Origin: Alentia gelatinosa
Taxonomy: Eukaryota; Annelida; Polychaeta; Phyllodocida; Polynoidae
Direction of reading: 5' to 3'
Assembly (NCBI GenBank): GCA_950022655.1
Contig: OX465587.1
Coordinates: forward strand, 29,019,716-29,083,715
DNA: 64,000 nt
Part shown: in pieces, positions 22,944 through 31,881 of the stretch
How the letters are laid out: each line of letters opens with the position of its first letter
Position numbering within the stretch: position 1 is the first letter of the stretch
Notes under the pieces: generated by a model
What the model saw: only the letters and a program-made list of their open reading frames with translations
Database searches by the model: none
What the model was told of the DNA's origin: nothing
Made by a program: the position numbers and the translations under genes

Positions 22944-24001
22944 AGGCTAGTCGACGCCGAAGCGTCAGACGAGACCGCTGTCTCTCCAGAACCCTTAGAG
23001 GATTTCTCCTCTTTAGGCGCACTCAACCCTTTCCGGCCAGGCTTTTCCTTCGCTGGGCCCGTCTTTGAGGAATTGAGAACATCCCCCAAAGTTACAGAGC
23101 CCGGTGTCTGGCTTCGCACTGACCGGCTCGACTTCGAGTCGTCGTCTGAGTCACTACTGGACTTAGACGAGCTCTTAGTCTTCTTTGCAGCAGGCTTGCG
23201 GTTCGTGGAGTCTACACTCCGGTCCCGTTTCGCGCTGCCACCACGCGCGGTGTCACGCAAGTGCTTCATCCGTTCCATATCCGGTGAGCTTATCCGCAGA
23301 GTCGTGCTGAAGCTACGATTCTGTTTCCAAGACACGGTATATTTCCCGTCAATAGCCTTGCGCTTAGGTTCGACACCCTTAGCCCGGGCTTCGGAAACTA
23401 ACCCTACGAACTTATTAAAAAGCCGCATTGTCCTTTCCCTACCCCGAACAGCACCGATCCCGTGTTCGTCCAACATGTGACGAATCATCCACGACCGGCG
23501 CGACGAACCCGAATCAGCTGAGCACCGTCCTGCGTTACAACGGTACCAGGGGAACTCAGCTAAATGCATCTCTACGAGATGCCGCGCGTACAACCTTTTT
23601 GTGGCATCCCCGCCCTGGCAACACAAAAAGACACAGTGCCCGCCGACAGTAAACTGTCGCAACGCAAAGTTCAACTTTTCCTTCTGGAGGATGTTGTACT
23701 TTTGGTTGGAGGCACTCTTGACTCCTTCCACACGGGTGATATACCACGTGTTTGCAGAGCCCTCGTCCTGAAGCCACTCTTTGTCATCAGACACGCCATC
23801 TTCTCCTACCGGTTCCGGTAGCCAATGGCGGTCTTTGACGCGGAGGTCTTCTAGACACTTCGCTTTGCGCCCAACCAGACAGCTCGGCAGCTTGCGGGCC
23901 ACCTTACGCTTCTGAGCGCGCTTAGCACCGGGAATAAAATCACCGGTCTCACTGTCGGCGTCGGAACCATGGGCAAGACGCTTTGCATCGTCAAGATCCA
24001 T
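22865..24001 (-). CDS. Accessory ORF B: zinc-finger-like, nuclear-type protein
   Basis: Starting from the ATG at 24001 this frame encodes 378 residues (MDLDDAKRL...). Two CCHH sets lie near the middle: C-x3-C-x13-H-x4-H (HCVFLCC ... RHLVEMH, residues about 123-146) and C-x4-C-x14-H-x4-H (YRCNAGRC ... IRHMLDEH, residues about 155-180). The spacing resembles C2H2-type or BED-like fingers but fits no class exactly. A bipartite basic signal follows (KRDRS ... RKPAAKKTK), then Ser/Asp-rich and Lys-rich low-complexity sequence. A nucleic-acid-binding nuclear protein is inferred. It lies in the position where env occurs in other elements. It overlaps ORF A upstream and ORF C downstream, in a different frame from each. 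Confidence 0.6.
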   Translation of the reverse strand: MDLDDAKRLAHGSDADSETGDFIPGAKRAQKRKVARKLPSCLVGRKAKCLEDLRVKDRHWLPEPVGEDGVSDDKEWLQDEGSANTWYITRVEGVKSASNQKYNILQKEKLNFALRQFTVGGHCVFLCCQGGDATKRLYARHLVEMHLAEFPWYRCNAGRCSADSGSSRRSWMIRHMLDEHGIGAVRGRERTMRLFNKFVGLVSEARAKGVEPKRKAIDGKYTVSWKQNRSFSTTLRISSPDMERMKHLRDTARGGSAKRDRSVDSTNRKPAAKKTKSSSKSSSDSDDDSKSSRSVRSQTPGSVTLGDVLNSSKTGPAKEKPGRKGLSAPKEEKSSKGSGETAVSSDASASTSLDLRPRKRLSLVNTGNRLMCTPANNI

Positions 24002-25401
24002 GATCTTGGCCCAGTCTCCGACCCGACCACAATTGTCCACCACAATTGTTCATCTGAATCTTGTGATGCACTCTCGTGCGGCTGTCCAGCTGATGTAGAC
24101 GCGGGTTTCTCCGAGCCCGAAGACCCGGCCCCCTTCGTCTCCTTGCTGCCACCAGGTTTAGGATCCGAAGATCCCTTGCCTTTAGCAACAAGCTTGCCAG
24201 CACTGGACTTTCCAACTCCCTTACCCTTTCCTCCCTTGCGGGAGGAACTGGAGCTAGAGCGCTCATCGCGGGCCATTTTCGCTGCAGCGGCTTCCCTGGC
24301 CGCGCGAGTCTTGTGTCTACCCCTACGGGCAGCGGAGCTACTTACTGGCTTTTCAGCCGGTTTATCTTCCACTGAGACAGGTTCCGTCGACTTTTTAGCC
24401 GGCTTCGCCTTCTCCGTGGCACGCCCTTCAGCGGCCTTTGCTCCTTCCGAGGAAGTAGCCGGCTCCACTGACTCCATGGAAGCACCAGGGGTTTTGTCAA
24501 CCTCCATAGCGCTCTCCGAAGTGGCGGGCGTATCTTGGCTAGTAGCCGGGGCCGGAGGTGCTACCACCGGGGCTTCAACCCTTGAGGGGGATACCACCGG
24601 TACAACATTCTCCGGGCCCTGACTAGCAACCCATCGATCCACTAACCCCTTCATAGCCAAAGCGCGTATGTCGGGATCAGGGATGTTCTGAAGTTCCCCG
24701 GTCCACCGGTCCCATGGACTGGCTGGAATACCCCCGGGAGCAGGAGGATCAGGTCTGCTAATTGGTCTCCCGCGGCCGCGACCAACGGGAGTCAACTTAG
24801 TTCGCTGAGCATCTCCTTTCTTCTCCGCTGCTTTCACCGGCGTAAACGTCGGTTTCGGCAAACTGGAAGCCTTGGGCTTAGCAGGAGTAGTTGAAACTGA
24901 CTTCTGCCCGTACCCAGAGCTCTTCACATGGGAAAGGTCTAGTTTCCCACCTTTCACGGAAGCAACTCGCCCAGAGCTTTCAGCCGAAACTGATGTCTTA
25001 GGCGAACCGGGTCCTGCCTCTGCCACCGTAGTGGAAGGGTTGGATTCTCCGCGCTGTGCTGACTGGGTGTCGTCTGGACCGTAATCCAGAGCACCCGAGT
25101 CACCACTGTGACTACCCCCTAGGGAGTCGTCACTGCCCAGGCCGACAGACGCACTGTCTCCCGAGCTCGCAAGGCCCTCGGCCGGAGCCGAGTCCTGCGG
25201 GACCACCTCTTCCTCCGCGGGAAGGGTGGCCTCCTCTTTGCGTTGCTCAGCCAGGCTGAACGCAGCAATACACTCCAGGGGCGTCACTGGGACGCCACTT
25301 GACCAGAGTGATCTGTTCTCCGAGAACAATGCCTTATATACAGGCTGTTGACCCAAATTAAAAGAGGTCATGTCCTCGACCAATGAGAGGTGTTGAGACA
25401 T
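23851..25401 (-). CDS. Accessory ORF A: low-complexity, AT-hook-like protein
   Basis: The ATG at 25401 is preceded in frame by TAA TGA, so the start is well defined. Of 516 residues, the first ~60 (LGQQPVYKALFSENRSLW, PLECIAAFSLAEQ) look structured. The remainder is Ala/Ser/Pro/Lys/Glu-rich low-complexity sequence with a GRGRGRP AT-hook-like motif near residue 215 and long Lys-rich stretches near the C-terminus. The last ~55 residues (after QLWWTIVV) change character where ORF B opens in the -1 frame, so the true protein probably continues into ORF B. The switch region (24024-24049) is an imperfect 13-nt direct repeat. No family is recognised and there is no signal peptide. Confidence 0.55.
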   Translation of the reverse strand: MSQHLSLVEDMTSFNLGQQPVYKALFSENRSLWSSGVPVTPLECIAAFSLAEQRKEEATLPAEEEVVPQDSAPAEGLASSGDSASVGLGSDDSLGGSHSGDSGALDYGPDDTQSAQRGESNPSTTVAEAGPGSPKTSVSAESSGRVASVKGGKLDLSHVKSSGYGQKSVSTTPAKPKASSLPKPTFTPVKAAEKKGDAQRTKLTPVGRGRGRPISRPDPPAPGGIPASPWDRWTGELQNIPDPDIRALAMKGLVDRWVASQGPENVVPVVSPSRVEAPVVAPPAPATSQDTPATSESAMEVDKTPGASMESVEPATSSEGAKAAEGRATEKAKPAKKSTEPVSVEDKPAEKPVSSSAARRGRHKTRAAREAAAAKMARDERSSSSSSRKGGKGKGVGKSSAGKLVAKGKGSSDPKPGGSKETKGAGSSGSEKPASTSAGQPHESASQDSDEQLWWTIVVGSETGPRSWILTMQSVLPMVPTPTVRPVILFPVLSALRSVRWPASCRAVWLGAKRSV

Positions 25402-25827
25402 TCATTATCCGAGCGACTCCACGCCCCCTCGACCGCGAACTGATCAAAGACGCCGTTACGTGTCATTTGATTCATTCTTTCACACTCTCCCAGCGGGTAC
25501 AGACACCGGCCACGCTTCACTGCGCCAAGCCGAATCTATGCCCGTGGGGGTTTCCAATTCCATCTGACCACCATTACGCATCTCAAGAAGGTATAAGTTG
25601 ATGATCGAGAGATTAAAAACCATCAAATTAGAACGTTATGGCGAATAATGCAGCCTCTGGAGGGCCCTCTACGGGGAATCCCTTCGAGCAACGTCGGGAC
25701 TGCTGCCATAAGTCCGTCTTTTATCAGGTTTCAACCGTCATCGCGTTCAATCAACCAACCCTAGGACTCGCAGGTTTGGCCAGCGTTTACTTCTCGTTGT
25801 GTTATTTTCGACAACAATTACGCACCA
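25402..25827 (-). other. Spacer between integrase and ORF A
   Basis: About 430 bp. A minus-strand upstream open frame begins at an ATG near 25470 (MNQMTRNGVF) and overlaps the ORF A start in another frame. If ORFs A-C are translated from a spliced subgenomic RNA, the acceptor would lie here, but no strong polypyrimidine-AG was picked out. Confidence 0.4.
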
Positions 25828-26763
25828 CTACTCTTTGTAGCTGACCGCAGCTTTGCCGCGTATTCGGGCGCTGCGGCAGGTGGTTGAATTGTTTTCCAAT
25901 TCTATTTTCATTTTTACTGATCTTCCATGTTTCGTATACATAGAACGATCAGTAGGGCCTTTGTAGTCCTCCGCTTCGGGCTTCAAATCCTCCCAGTCTT
26001 TCTCTCTCGAGTCAGACGGGGGTATCTTTACCTTACGCGGACGACCAGGCTTCCGCCGTGTTGGCGGAGGGCCCTTGCAACTCTTACCGGCTTTGACCCG
26101 GGACTTCCCTGCCCTGCGAGTTGGCTTCGCTGAGAGCGGTATCGGCTGGGGCGGGGACTCCGTGTTATCAGAGCCAGCTCTATTGCGCATACAGTGCCAT
26201 GTTCTCAATCGAGCAACATGCGACTTATAGCGCTTCCGTGTCCATTCATCTTCGATGAGTACTGTCATTTCTGACAGCACTTCAACTATAACAAACGGAC
26301 CATCCCAGTTTGGGGCGAGTTTTACATTCACTAACGATGAGTGATATCGTATTACTCGGTCTCCAACCTGGAACTTTCTCGGCTTTAGTCGAACATCATG
26401 TCCCGACCTTTGCCACTCCGCGGCTTTCTCTAGGCCTCGCCTTGCTTGGTAATAAGCCTCCACAAAGCGTTCCCGAAGTTTTTCCACGAACCCTATAGGG
26501 CAGGGTATCTCAGCGGAGACTCCCGGCACCCCATAAACAATGTCTGCGGGCATCACAATCTCTTCTCCAAAGACAAGTAGATTAGGTGAACACCCCGTAC
26601 TAGAATGAATAGTACCATTGTAAGCGTGTGCTATAAATGGTGCTAACTCATCCCAGTTACTGCGGCTTTCATTGACCATCGTGCGCAAGCACTGTATCAA
26701 CATTCGATTGAACCGCTCTACCATCCCATCTGATTGAGGACGATACGGGTTGGTGCGTGTTAT
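25828..26763 (-). pseudogene. Integrase C-terminal part (out of frame with pol)
   Basis: This frame supplies the rest of the integrase core and its C-terminal domain. It begins ITRTNPYRPQSDG-MVERFNR, which contains the third catalytic acidic residue (E of VER). It continues through HSSTGCSPNLLVFGEE and the GPF module (NWDGPFVIVEV, KRYKSHVARLR). The tail has an AT-hook-like RRKPGRPRKVK and no chromodomain. It lies one frame away from the upstream pol frame, which ends in TAA at 26760-26762. The change occurs next to a short A run and is equivalent to one missing base. As read, the first two catalytic Asp and the Glu are therefore on different frames. Confidence 0.85.
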
Positions 26764-29189
26764 TTGATCTCTAATATTCTACACATTTCCTGCCAAATTT
26801 GAGACTCAAATTCTCTTCCCTGGTCGGAGTGTAAAATACTCGGAGCTCCGAAACATAGCACCCAATTCTTCACAAGTGCTTCCGCGCAGGTAGCAGCTTT
26901 GTGATCTTTCATGGGATAGATCTGCACATATTTTGTGTAGTAATCCATCACCACCATCATGCAGGTATTGCCGTCATCGGACTCATCGATACCAGAAATG
27001 ATATCGAGAGCAATGCGGGCAAACCGGACTCCAAATAGCTCTTGTTGTAAGGGCATCTTCCTTATGCCTTCGCCGGGCTTAACCCTACAACAGACCGCGC
27101 ATTCTAGAATCCATCGCTCTATGTCGGCGTTCATTCCGGGCCAGTAGTAATGTCGCTTTATTTTAGCGGCAGTCCTCTTTTTTCCGAAATGTGCCGAACT
27201 TCTATGCTCATGACACAGAGTCAAAAGTCCAGGACGCAGTGCTATGGGTACAACCAACTGTAAATGTCTCCTTACTGGACACACTGTGGTTCTCATCCTA
27301 TATAACACGTTATCCCTCACAGTCAACTCCGTCCATTGACTACAGAGTATTTGGAACTCCCGGTTCTCTATTGAGAGTTCCTTTCCTCGTGGTCTATGGA
27401 GGCCATTTTTTACCAGTTTAATCAACCGGGACATATCCGGATCACTCTGTTGAGCTTCTCGGGTCTGTTCCAGTGTCCACTGATAAAACGCGGGATCAGG
27501 ATTACCCATCTGGTGCAACGCAGCCAAGATAGCATCATGTTCCCCACAGTCTACACAGTCGGGTCGCCCACACTTACGCAATGGTCTCCGGGAGAGACTA
27601 TCCGCGTTAATGTGTGATTTACCGGGTCTGTGTTCTATCTGACAGTTCTTAAGTCCGAATTCGGATAAAGCTGCCAGCCATCTTCCGATCATTCCTTCGG
27701 CGTCTTTAAAGTTAAAGAGCCATTTCAACGAGGAATGATCCGTACGTAACGTGAAATCTCCACCTCCGAGGAAGTGTCGATATTTCCTTACGTATAATAC
27801 TACAGCGAGAAGTTCTCTCTTTGTAGTACAGCAGTTCCGCTGTGCCTTATTCAAGCTATTACTTGCAAAAGCAATGGGAACTTCTACTCCGTTCTGTATC
27901 TGAGACAGTGCCGCTCCAATACTGTCATTGCTCGCGTCGGTATCAAGGATGAATCGACCCTGAGGCAATGGATAATGGAGGACCGGAGTCTCTTCAAACT
28001 TTCTCTTTAGTCCCGAGAATGCTTCCTCGGCCGCGGAATTCCATAGAATATCCTTCGACTTTCCGGCTTTGTCTTGGACTACATACTGTTGCAAAGCATG
28101 GGCAGTTTCGGAAAAACCCGGGATAAAGTCACGATAATATGAACAGAATCCGAGGAAAGATCTTACTTCTTTTATATTCCGGGGTCGAGGCCATTTGGCC
28201 ACTACTTCCAACTTGGATGGGTCAGCGCGGAGACCATCACCCGCAACTATCCTACCCAAGTACTCCACTGATCGTTTGAACAGTTTACATTTCTGAGGTT
28301 TGAGTTTCAAGCCGTAAGACTCTATACGTTCAAAGACCTCCGCTAGGTTATTCAGACATTGTTCCACGGTTTTCCCGAAAACAATTATGTCGTCTAAATA
28401 AACCAAACATTTCTTCCACTGCAAGCCTCTCAGCATCTGATCCATCATGGATTCAAACGTAGCCGGGGCATTGCAGAGGCCAAAGGGCATTACTGTAAAT
28501 TCATACAGCCCTTCGTGGGTAGTGAAGGCAGTTTTCGGCTGATCCTCACTAGCCATCTTTACCTGCCAATATCCGGATTGGAGATCCAAGGTACAAAACC
28601 ATTGGTTCCCCCCGAGAGAGTCGAGACTCTCATCGATCCGTGGTATTGGATAGGCGTTCTTTCGGGTGATACCGTTCAGTTTTCTGTAGTCAATACAGAA
28701 CCGACAAGTACCGTCCTTCTTAGTAACCATCACCACAGGGCTGGCCCAAGGGCTTTCGCTGGGTATGATCACATCTTGAGAAAGCATTTTCCGTAACTCC
28801 TCTTCCAAAGCTTCCCGCTTTATGGGCGGTAGTCTCCGGTAGGGTAGTCTAAATGGAATGTTTCCCTCTGTATCTATGTGGTGCTCTGCACGATCAGTTC
28901 TACCCAATGGGTCTCCTGGCCGTGCAAAGATCTTATTCCACCTTCCTAGCATAACTCTTAATTCCCGTTGCTCCGCGCTTGTCAGGGCATCTGCAGCAGT
29001 GATCAGAGTTTCTAGGGTCTCGTGCAGAACTGTAGACCCGGGATCTTTTTCCGAGTTTGTGTTCACGCACCCAATCCTCTCTTCTCTCGGGTCGTTGTCG
29101 ATAGATGATATACCTAGAGGACGGACCTTCACTGTATCTACGGAGTTAGCCAATATTACTCGGCCAACAACGTCACCTTTCTTCAACAC
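26760..29189 (-). CDS. pol: Pol: reverse transcriptase, RNase H, integrase N-terminal and core
   Basis: 809 codons read from just after the TGA at 29190-29192. RT: SPWASPVVMVTKKDG at about 146-160, LDLQSGYWQ at 201-209, YLDD active site at 264-267. RNase H: DTDAS (D417), TKREL (E459), TDHSSLKWL (D484), NADSLSR (D530). Integrase: HHCC zinc domain (H662, H667, C697, C700), then catalytic D729 (IALDI) and D789 (HSDQG). It has no ATG of its own near the start and is in frame with the protease upstream of the TGA. It makes cDNA from the element's RNA and integrates it. The frame terminates before the catalytic Glu, so active integrase needs a frame change or this copy is dead. Confidence 0.93.
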   Translation of the reverse strand: MLKKGDVVGRVILANSVDTVKVRPLGISSIDNDPREERIGCVNTNSEKDPGSTVLHETLETLITAADALTSAEQRELRVMLGRWNKIFARPGDPLGRTDRAEHHIDTEGNIPFRLPYRRLPPIKREALEEELRKMLSQDVIIPSESPWASPVVMVTKKDGTCRFCIDYRKLNGITRKNAYPIPRIDESLDSLGGNQWFCTLDLQSGYWQVKMASEDQPKTAFTTHEGLYEFTVMPFGLCNAPATFESMMDQMLRGLQWKKCLVYLDDIIVFGKTVEQCLNNLAEVFERIESYGLKLKPQKCKLFKRSVEYLGRIVAGDGLRADPSKLEVVAKWPRPRNIKEVRSFLGFCSYYRDFIPGFSETAHALQQYVVQDKAGKSKDILWNSAAEEAFSGLKRKFEETPVLHYPLPQGRFILDTDASNDSIGAALSQIQNGVEVPIAFASNSLNKAQRNCCTTKRELLAVVLYVRKYRHFLGGGDFTLRTDHSSLKWLFNFKDAEGMIGRWLAALSEFGLKNCQIEHRPGKSHINADSLSRRPLRKCGRPDCVDCGEHDAILAALHQMGNPDPAFYQWTLEQTREAQQSDPDMSRLIKLVKNGLHRPRGKELSIENREFQILCSQWTELTVRDNVLYRMRTTVCPVRRHLQLVVPIALRPGLLTLCHEHRSSAHFGKKRTAAKIKRHYYWPGMNADIERWILECAVCCRVKPGEGIRKMPLQQELFGVRFARIALDIISGIDESDDGNTCMMVVMDYYTKYVQIYPMKDHKAATCAEALVKNWVLCFGAPSILHSDQGREFESQIWQEMCRILEIK

Positions 29190-30047
29190 TCACCTCCCCG
29201 TAGTATGATTACTCACGGGTATAGATCCGATCCGAGCTCCACCCATAAGGGTGTCCCAAGCCTGTAATCCTTTGTCTGGAAATAAAATCGGATCAGGCTC
29301 AAACATAGCATCTGCCAACGGCAAGTCACCTTCCCCAGCTATTAGCACATTTACCATCTGCTGAGGGGCGATGCTTACATCCTGCCTGACAGAGACCACT
29401 GAAGAAATCCGTCTACAGGAACATTCTACTTCCAGCTGTTCCGGGTGTTTAATCCGAAGCAGGCCTTGCTGAAGGTCCAATGACACTCCATACAACGCTT
29501 GGAAGTCTATTCCAATTATTCCATTCTCTTCGATATCACTGAGTATGGGACTCCACACTAATTCAGTGTTACCTACTGAGATCGGGATAATCACTTTGCC
29601 GTAGCACTTCAACGGAGTACCATTAGCAGCCCTTGCACTTGCTTCCGAAACTTTACATTCCGGATCAAATTCAAAAGTCTTATATAAACTGTGGTTCAAC
29701 ACAGAGCGGCTTGCTCCCGTATCAACCAACAAATCTACTTTCAACCCCTGAATTCTCACAGGCACATACCATCGTCTCCCCCCTAGAGGAGAAGGCTGCT
29801 GAATAAACCGGGAAATACCATCGAGGGTCCCGAGGTCCCATCCACGCTGGCGTAACCATTGTAAGCAGGGATGTCTCGGAGATAGATAGCGAGAGCAAAT
29901 TGTAGCAATCTGACTCGAGATCTCTTCCTCTCTGGTCCGAGTAAGATTCACTTTACTCGCTGGTTCTCCAGTTTGTGTACTCAGGCGTACAGTTGCAGGG
30001 GCTACTGTTTCGCCACTTACCGTAGCCCGTTCTAGTTTACCGGATCC
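29190..30047 (-). CDS. Pol: aspartic protease segment
   Basis: The frame is open from about 30047 to the TGA at 29190-29192 and overlaps the gag stop by about 14 nt in the -1 frame, the usual arrangement for gag-pol expression by -1 ribosomal frameshifting. No canonical X XXY YYZ heptamer is evident in the overlap, though AAAC occurs there. The catalytic motif LLVDTGASRSVL lies about 77 residues after the GTG at 29951, and the flap/core motif GIIGIDF follows about 90 residues later. It cleaves the Gag and Gag-Pol polyproteins. The TGA that ends it is immediately followed by the RT frame in the same phase. Confidence 0.85.
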   Translation of the reverse strand, partial: GSGKLERATVSGETVAPATVRLSTQTGEPASKVNLTRTREEEISSQIATICSRYLSPRHPCLQWLRQRGWDLGTLDGISRFIQQPSPLGGRRWYVPVRIQGLKVDLLVDTGASRSVLNHSLYKTFEFDPECKVSEASARAANGTPLKCYGKVIIPISVGNTELVWSPILSDIEENGIIGIDFQALYGVSLDLQQGLLRIKHPEQLEVECSCRRISSVVSVRQDVSIAPQQMVNVLIAGEGDLPLADAMFEPDPILFPDKGLQAWDTLMGGARIGSIPVSNHTTGR

Positions 30048-31822
30048 TCAGGAGGGGGAGGCAAAGCTAGAGGGCCGTCTGTGGTTTCTACAGCAGCCAG
30101 CTTCTGGGGACATTCCGGAGAAATGTGCCCAGTCTTTCCGCACTGCCAACAACGTCGAGTATCCAATTGGTTTTTCTCCAATTGCGATAACCTTTCGTTG
30201 ATCTGCAGCAACAATTCCGTAACAGTAGGTGATTCCTTGGAATCTTTACCCACGGCCTGTTCTGTCACCTGAGGGTTCCCATTTCTGGGCCTCCCTGGAT
30301 TCAACCGGCCACGGCCCCTACCGCGGAAACCACGGCGTCCGAGTACCATTGACCGCACTGCGGAGAGTACATCCTCCATTTCGGGGTCGCTGGTTTCTTC
30401 GGTCGCCAACTCATCCTGTTCCCAGGATGGCATTAGCATGGCAACCCGGGTTTTACTCGCAGGTTTTCCATACTGTCCAAACAGAGCACACCTTTGTTCA
30501 TAGGCGTCCACTATTTTCAACACCTGTATGAGGGTCATACCAGGCTCCCATTTCGAGACCACCTCTGTGCGGATGTCCTCGTCTCTGAGACCCTTCACAA
30601 ACTGAGTTTGTAGATCCTCATGCAGTGCCGGTGAGTCCAGTCTAGTACCGGGGTAAACCTCCATCAGCAATTGCTGTAAGGCTAACCCGTAAGCACGGGC
30701 GGACTCGTCTTTACCCTGTATCCGACTTAAAAAAGTCGAACGAGGGTTCAGCGTTACTAGCTGCCCACAGTAATAGGACGCCACTTCTACAAGGGCATCC
30801 CATCCATGCGTAGTCGAACGCCGGTAGGCACGTAAAGCAGCCTCGCCGGGTCCATCTCGCAACGCTCTCATGAGGTACGGCAATGCATCCGTAGTACTCC
30901 ATCCATTGCACTGGACATCCTCACAGAACCCGGCAAACCAGTGTTCCCACACCATTCCTTTACCAAAAGGCTTCGGAATAATGGCGTTACGTCTGGCTGT
31001 TTCTGCCGGTCTCACAATCGGGACATCCCTAGCCTGTGCTAGAGATCGATTGAACACCCGATCCGCGTTACTCTCCGCAAGTACAGGGTTGAGTCCTAAT
31101 TCAGCTATTGAGGAATTAGACAGTACTCCCCTATCACTAGCATGCGTAGAGTCTTTCAGAGAGTCCGTTGGGGAAGCGAAGTTCACCATCGGAGGTCTCC
31201 GATCTATTCGTGGCGGAGTAAACGCACGAGGACCCGTTGCATTCCCTTGTGGGGAGTATACGTGATCCTTGGTCACACTCTGCCAACCTGGCGGTGGAGT
31301 CCTATACTTTAAAGCATAGTCTGCCTCTGCGCGCTGTGTGCGCGCCAATACCGCCTTTTCTTGATCCTCGGCCAAAGCAAGCTGTTCTTTCTGCACTCGC
31401 AGTGACTCAGCGGCTACCTTGGCCCAAGAATACACATCTTGCAACATCAACTTAGCAGTATCTTGCTCTTCGAGTAGACACTGCTTCGCTTGACGTTGCT
31501 CGGCTTCATGATCGATCCGAGAATCGATCTTAGGCCGGGTTACTGGGGTTTCCCCACGTTCAGGACCCTCCTCGGAATCGCCTATTCGGCTTACTCCTTC
31601 CAGGTCCTTTTCTTCCATGGAGTCCGCTCTAGGGGTCCCCATGTGGAGCACGGTTGAGCTTAGTTGCTCAGCCACGTTCCTCGCAGCCTTCTTCCGCGAC
31701 TGGCTAGCAGCTGCCACTGGAGTACGGACATCTTGTGTCTTCTCCGGGCTGGCTACGCCTTCTGCGGCAGGGCTCTGCTCAGCGATCTTTGACCGGGTTT
31801 TTACACCCGGCTTCTCCGCCAT
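30032..31822 (-). CDS. gag: Gag: capsid and nucleocapsid
   Basis: I chose the ATG at 31822 (MAEKPGVKTR); the frame extends 13 codons further only through a TTG. 596 residues. The N-terminal third is charged with a helical, possibly coiled-coil stretch (LRVQKEQLALAEDQEKAV). The central part matches the Ty3/Gypsy capsid layout (PKPFGKGMVWEHWFAGF ... AYRRSTTHGWDALVE ... QFVKGLRDEDIR). A GRGRGR-rich basic segment follows, and one CCHC zinc knuckle, CWQCGKTGHISPEC, lies at about 558-571. Gag packages the element's RNA. It ends in TAG at 30032-30034, overlapping the pol frame. Confidence 0.9.
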   Translation of the reverse strand: MAEKPGVKTRSKIAEQSPAAEGVASPEKTQDVRTPVAAASQSRKKAARNVAEQLSSTVLHMGTPRADSMEEKDLEGVSRIGDSEEGPERGETPVTRPKIDSRIDHEAEQRQAKQCLLEEQDTAKLMLQDVYSWAKVAAESLRVQKEQLALAEDQEKAVLARTQRAEADYALKYRTPPPGWQSVTKDHVYSPQGNATGPRAFTPPRIDRRPPMVNFASPTDSLKDSTHASDRGVLSNSSIAELGLNPVLAESNADRVFNRSLAQARDVPIVRPAETARRNAIIPKPFGKGMVWEHWFAGFCEDVQCNGWSTTDALPYLMRALRDGPGEAALRAYRRSTTHGWDALVEVASYYCGQLVTLNPRSTFLSRIQGKDESARAYGLALQQLLMEVYPGTRLDSPALHEDLQTQFVKGLRDEDIRTEVVSKWEPGMTLIQVLKIVDAYEQRCALFGQYGKPASKTRVAMLMPSWEQDELATEETSDPEMEDVLSAVRSMVLGRRGFRGRGRGRLNPGRPRNGNPQVTEQAVGKDSKESPTVTELLLQINERLSQLEKNQLDTRRCWQCGKTGHISPECPQKLAAVETTDGPLALPPPPEDPVN

Positions 31823-31868
31823 CCTACCTCTCCAGTGATCTTCGGCTGTGCAAGCAGCCAAAGATCCT

Positions 31869-31881
31869 GGTCACGGCACCA
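31869..31881 (-). other. Primer binding site, tRNA-His type
   Basis: Read on the minus strand, TGGTGCCGTGACC starts one base inside the 5' LTR. It is complementary to a 3' end of ...GTCACGGCACCA, which is the acceptor end of metazoan tRNA-His as I know it. Position and TGG start are diagnostic; the tRNA identity is from memory. Confidence 0.7.

Noticed and set aside
22695..23480. 261-codon plus-strand frame
   Set aside because: It is a shadow of ORFs B and C, whose minus-strand frames carry the zinc-finger and NLS motifs.
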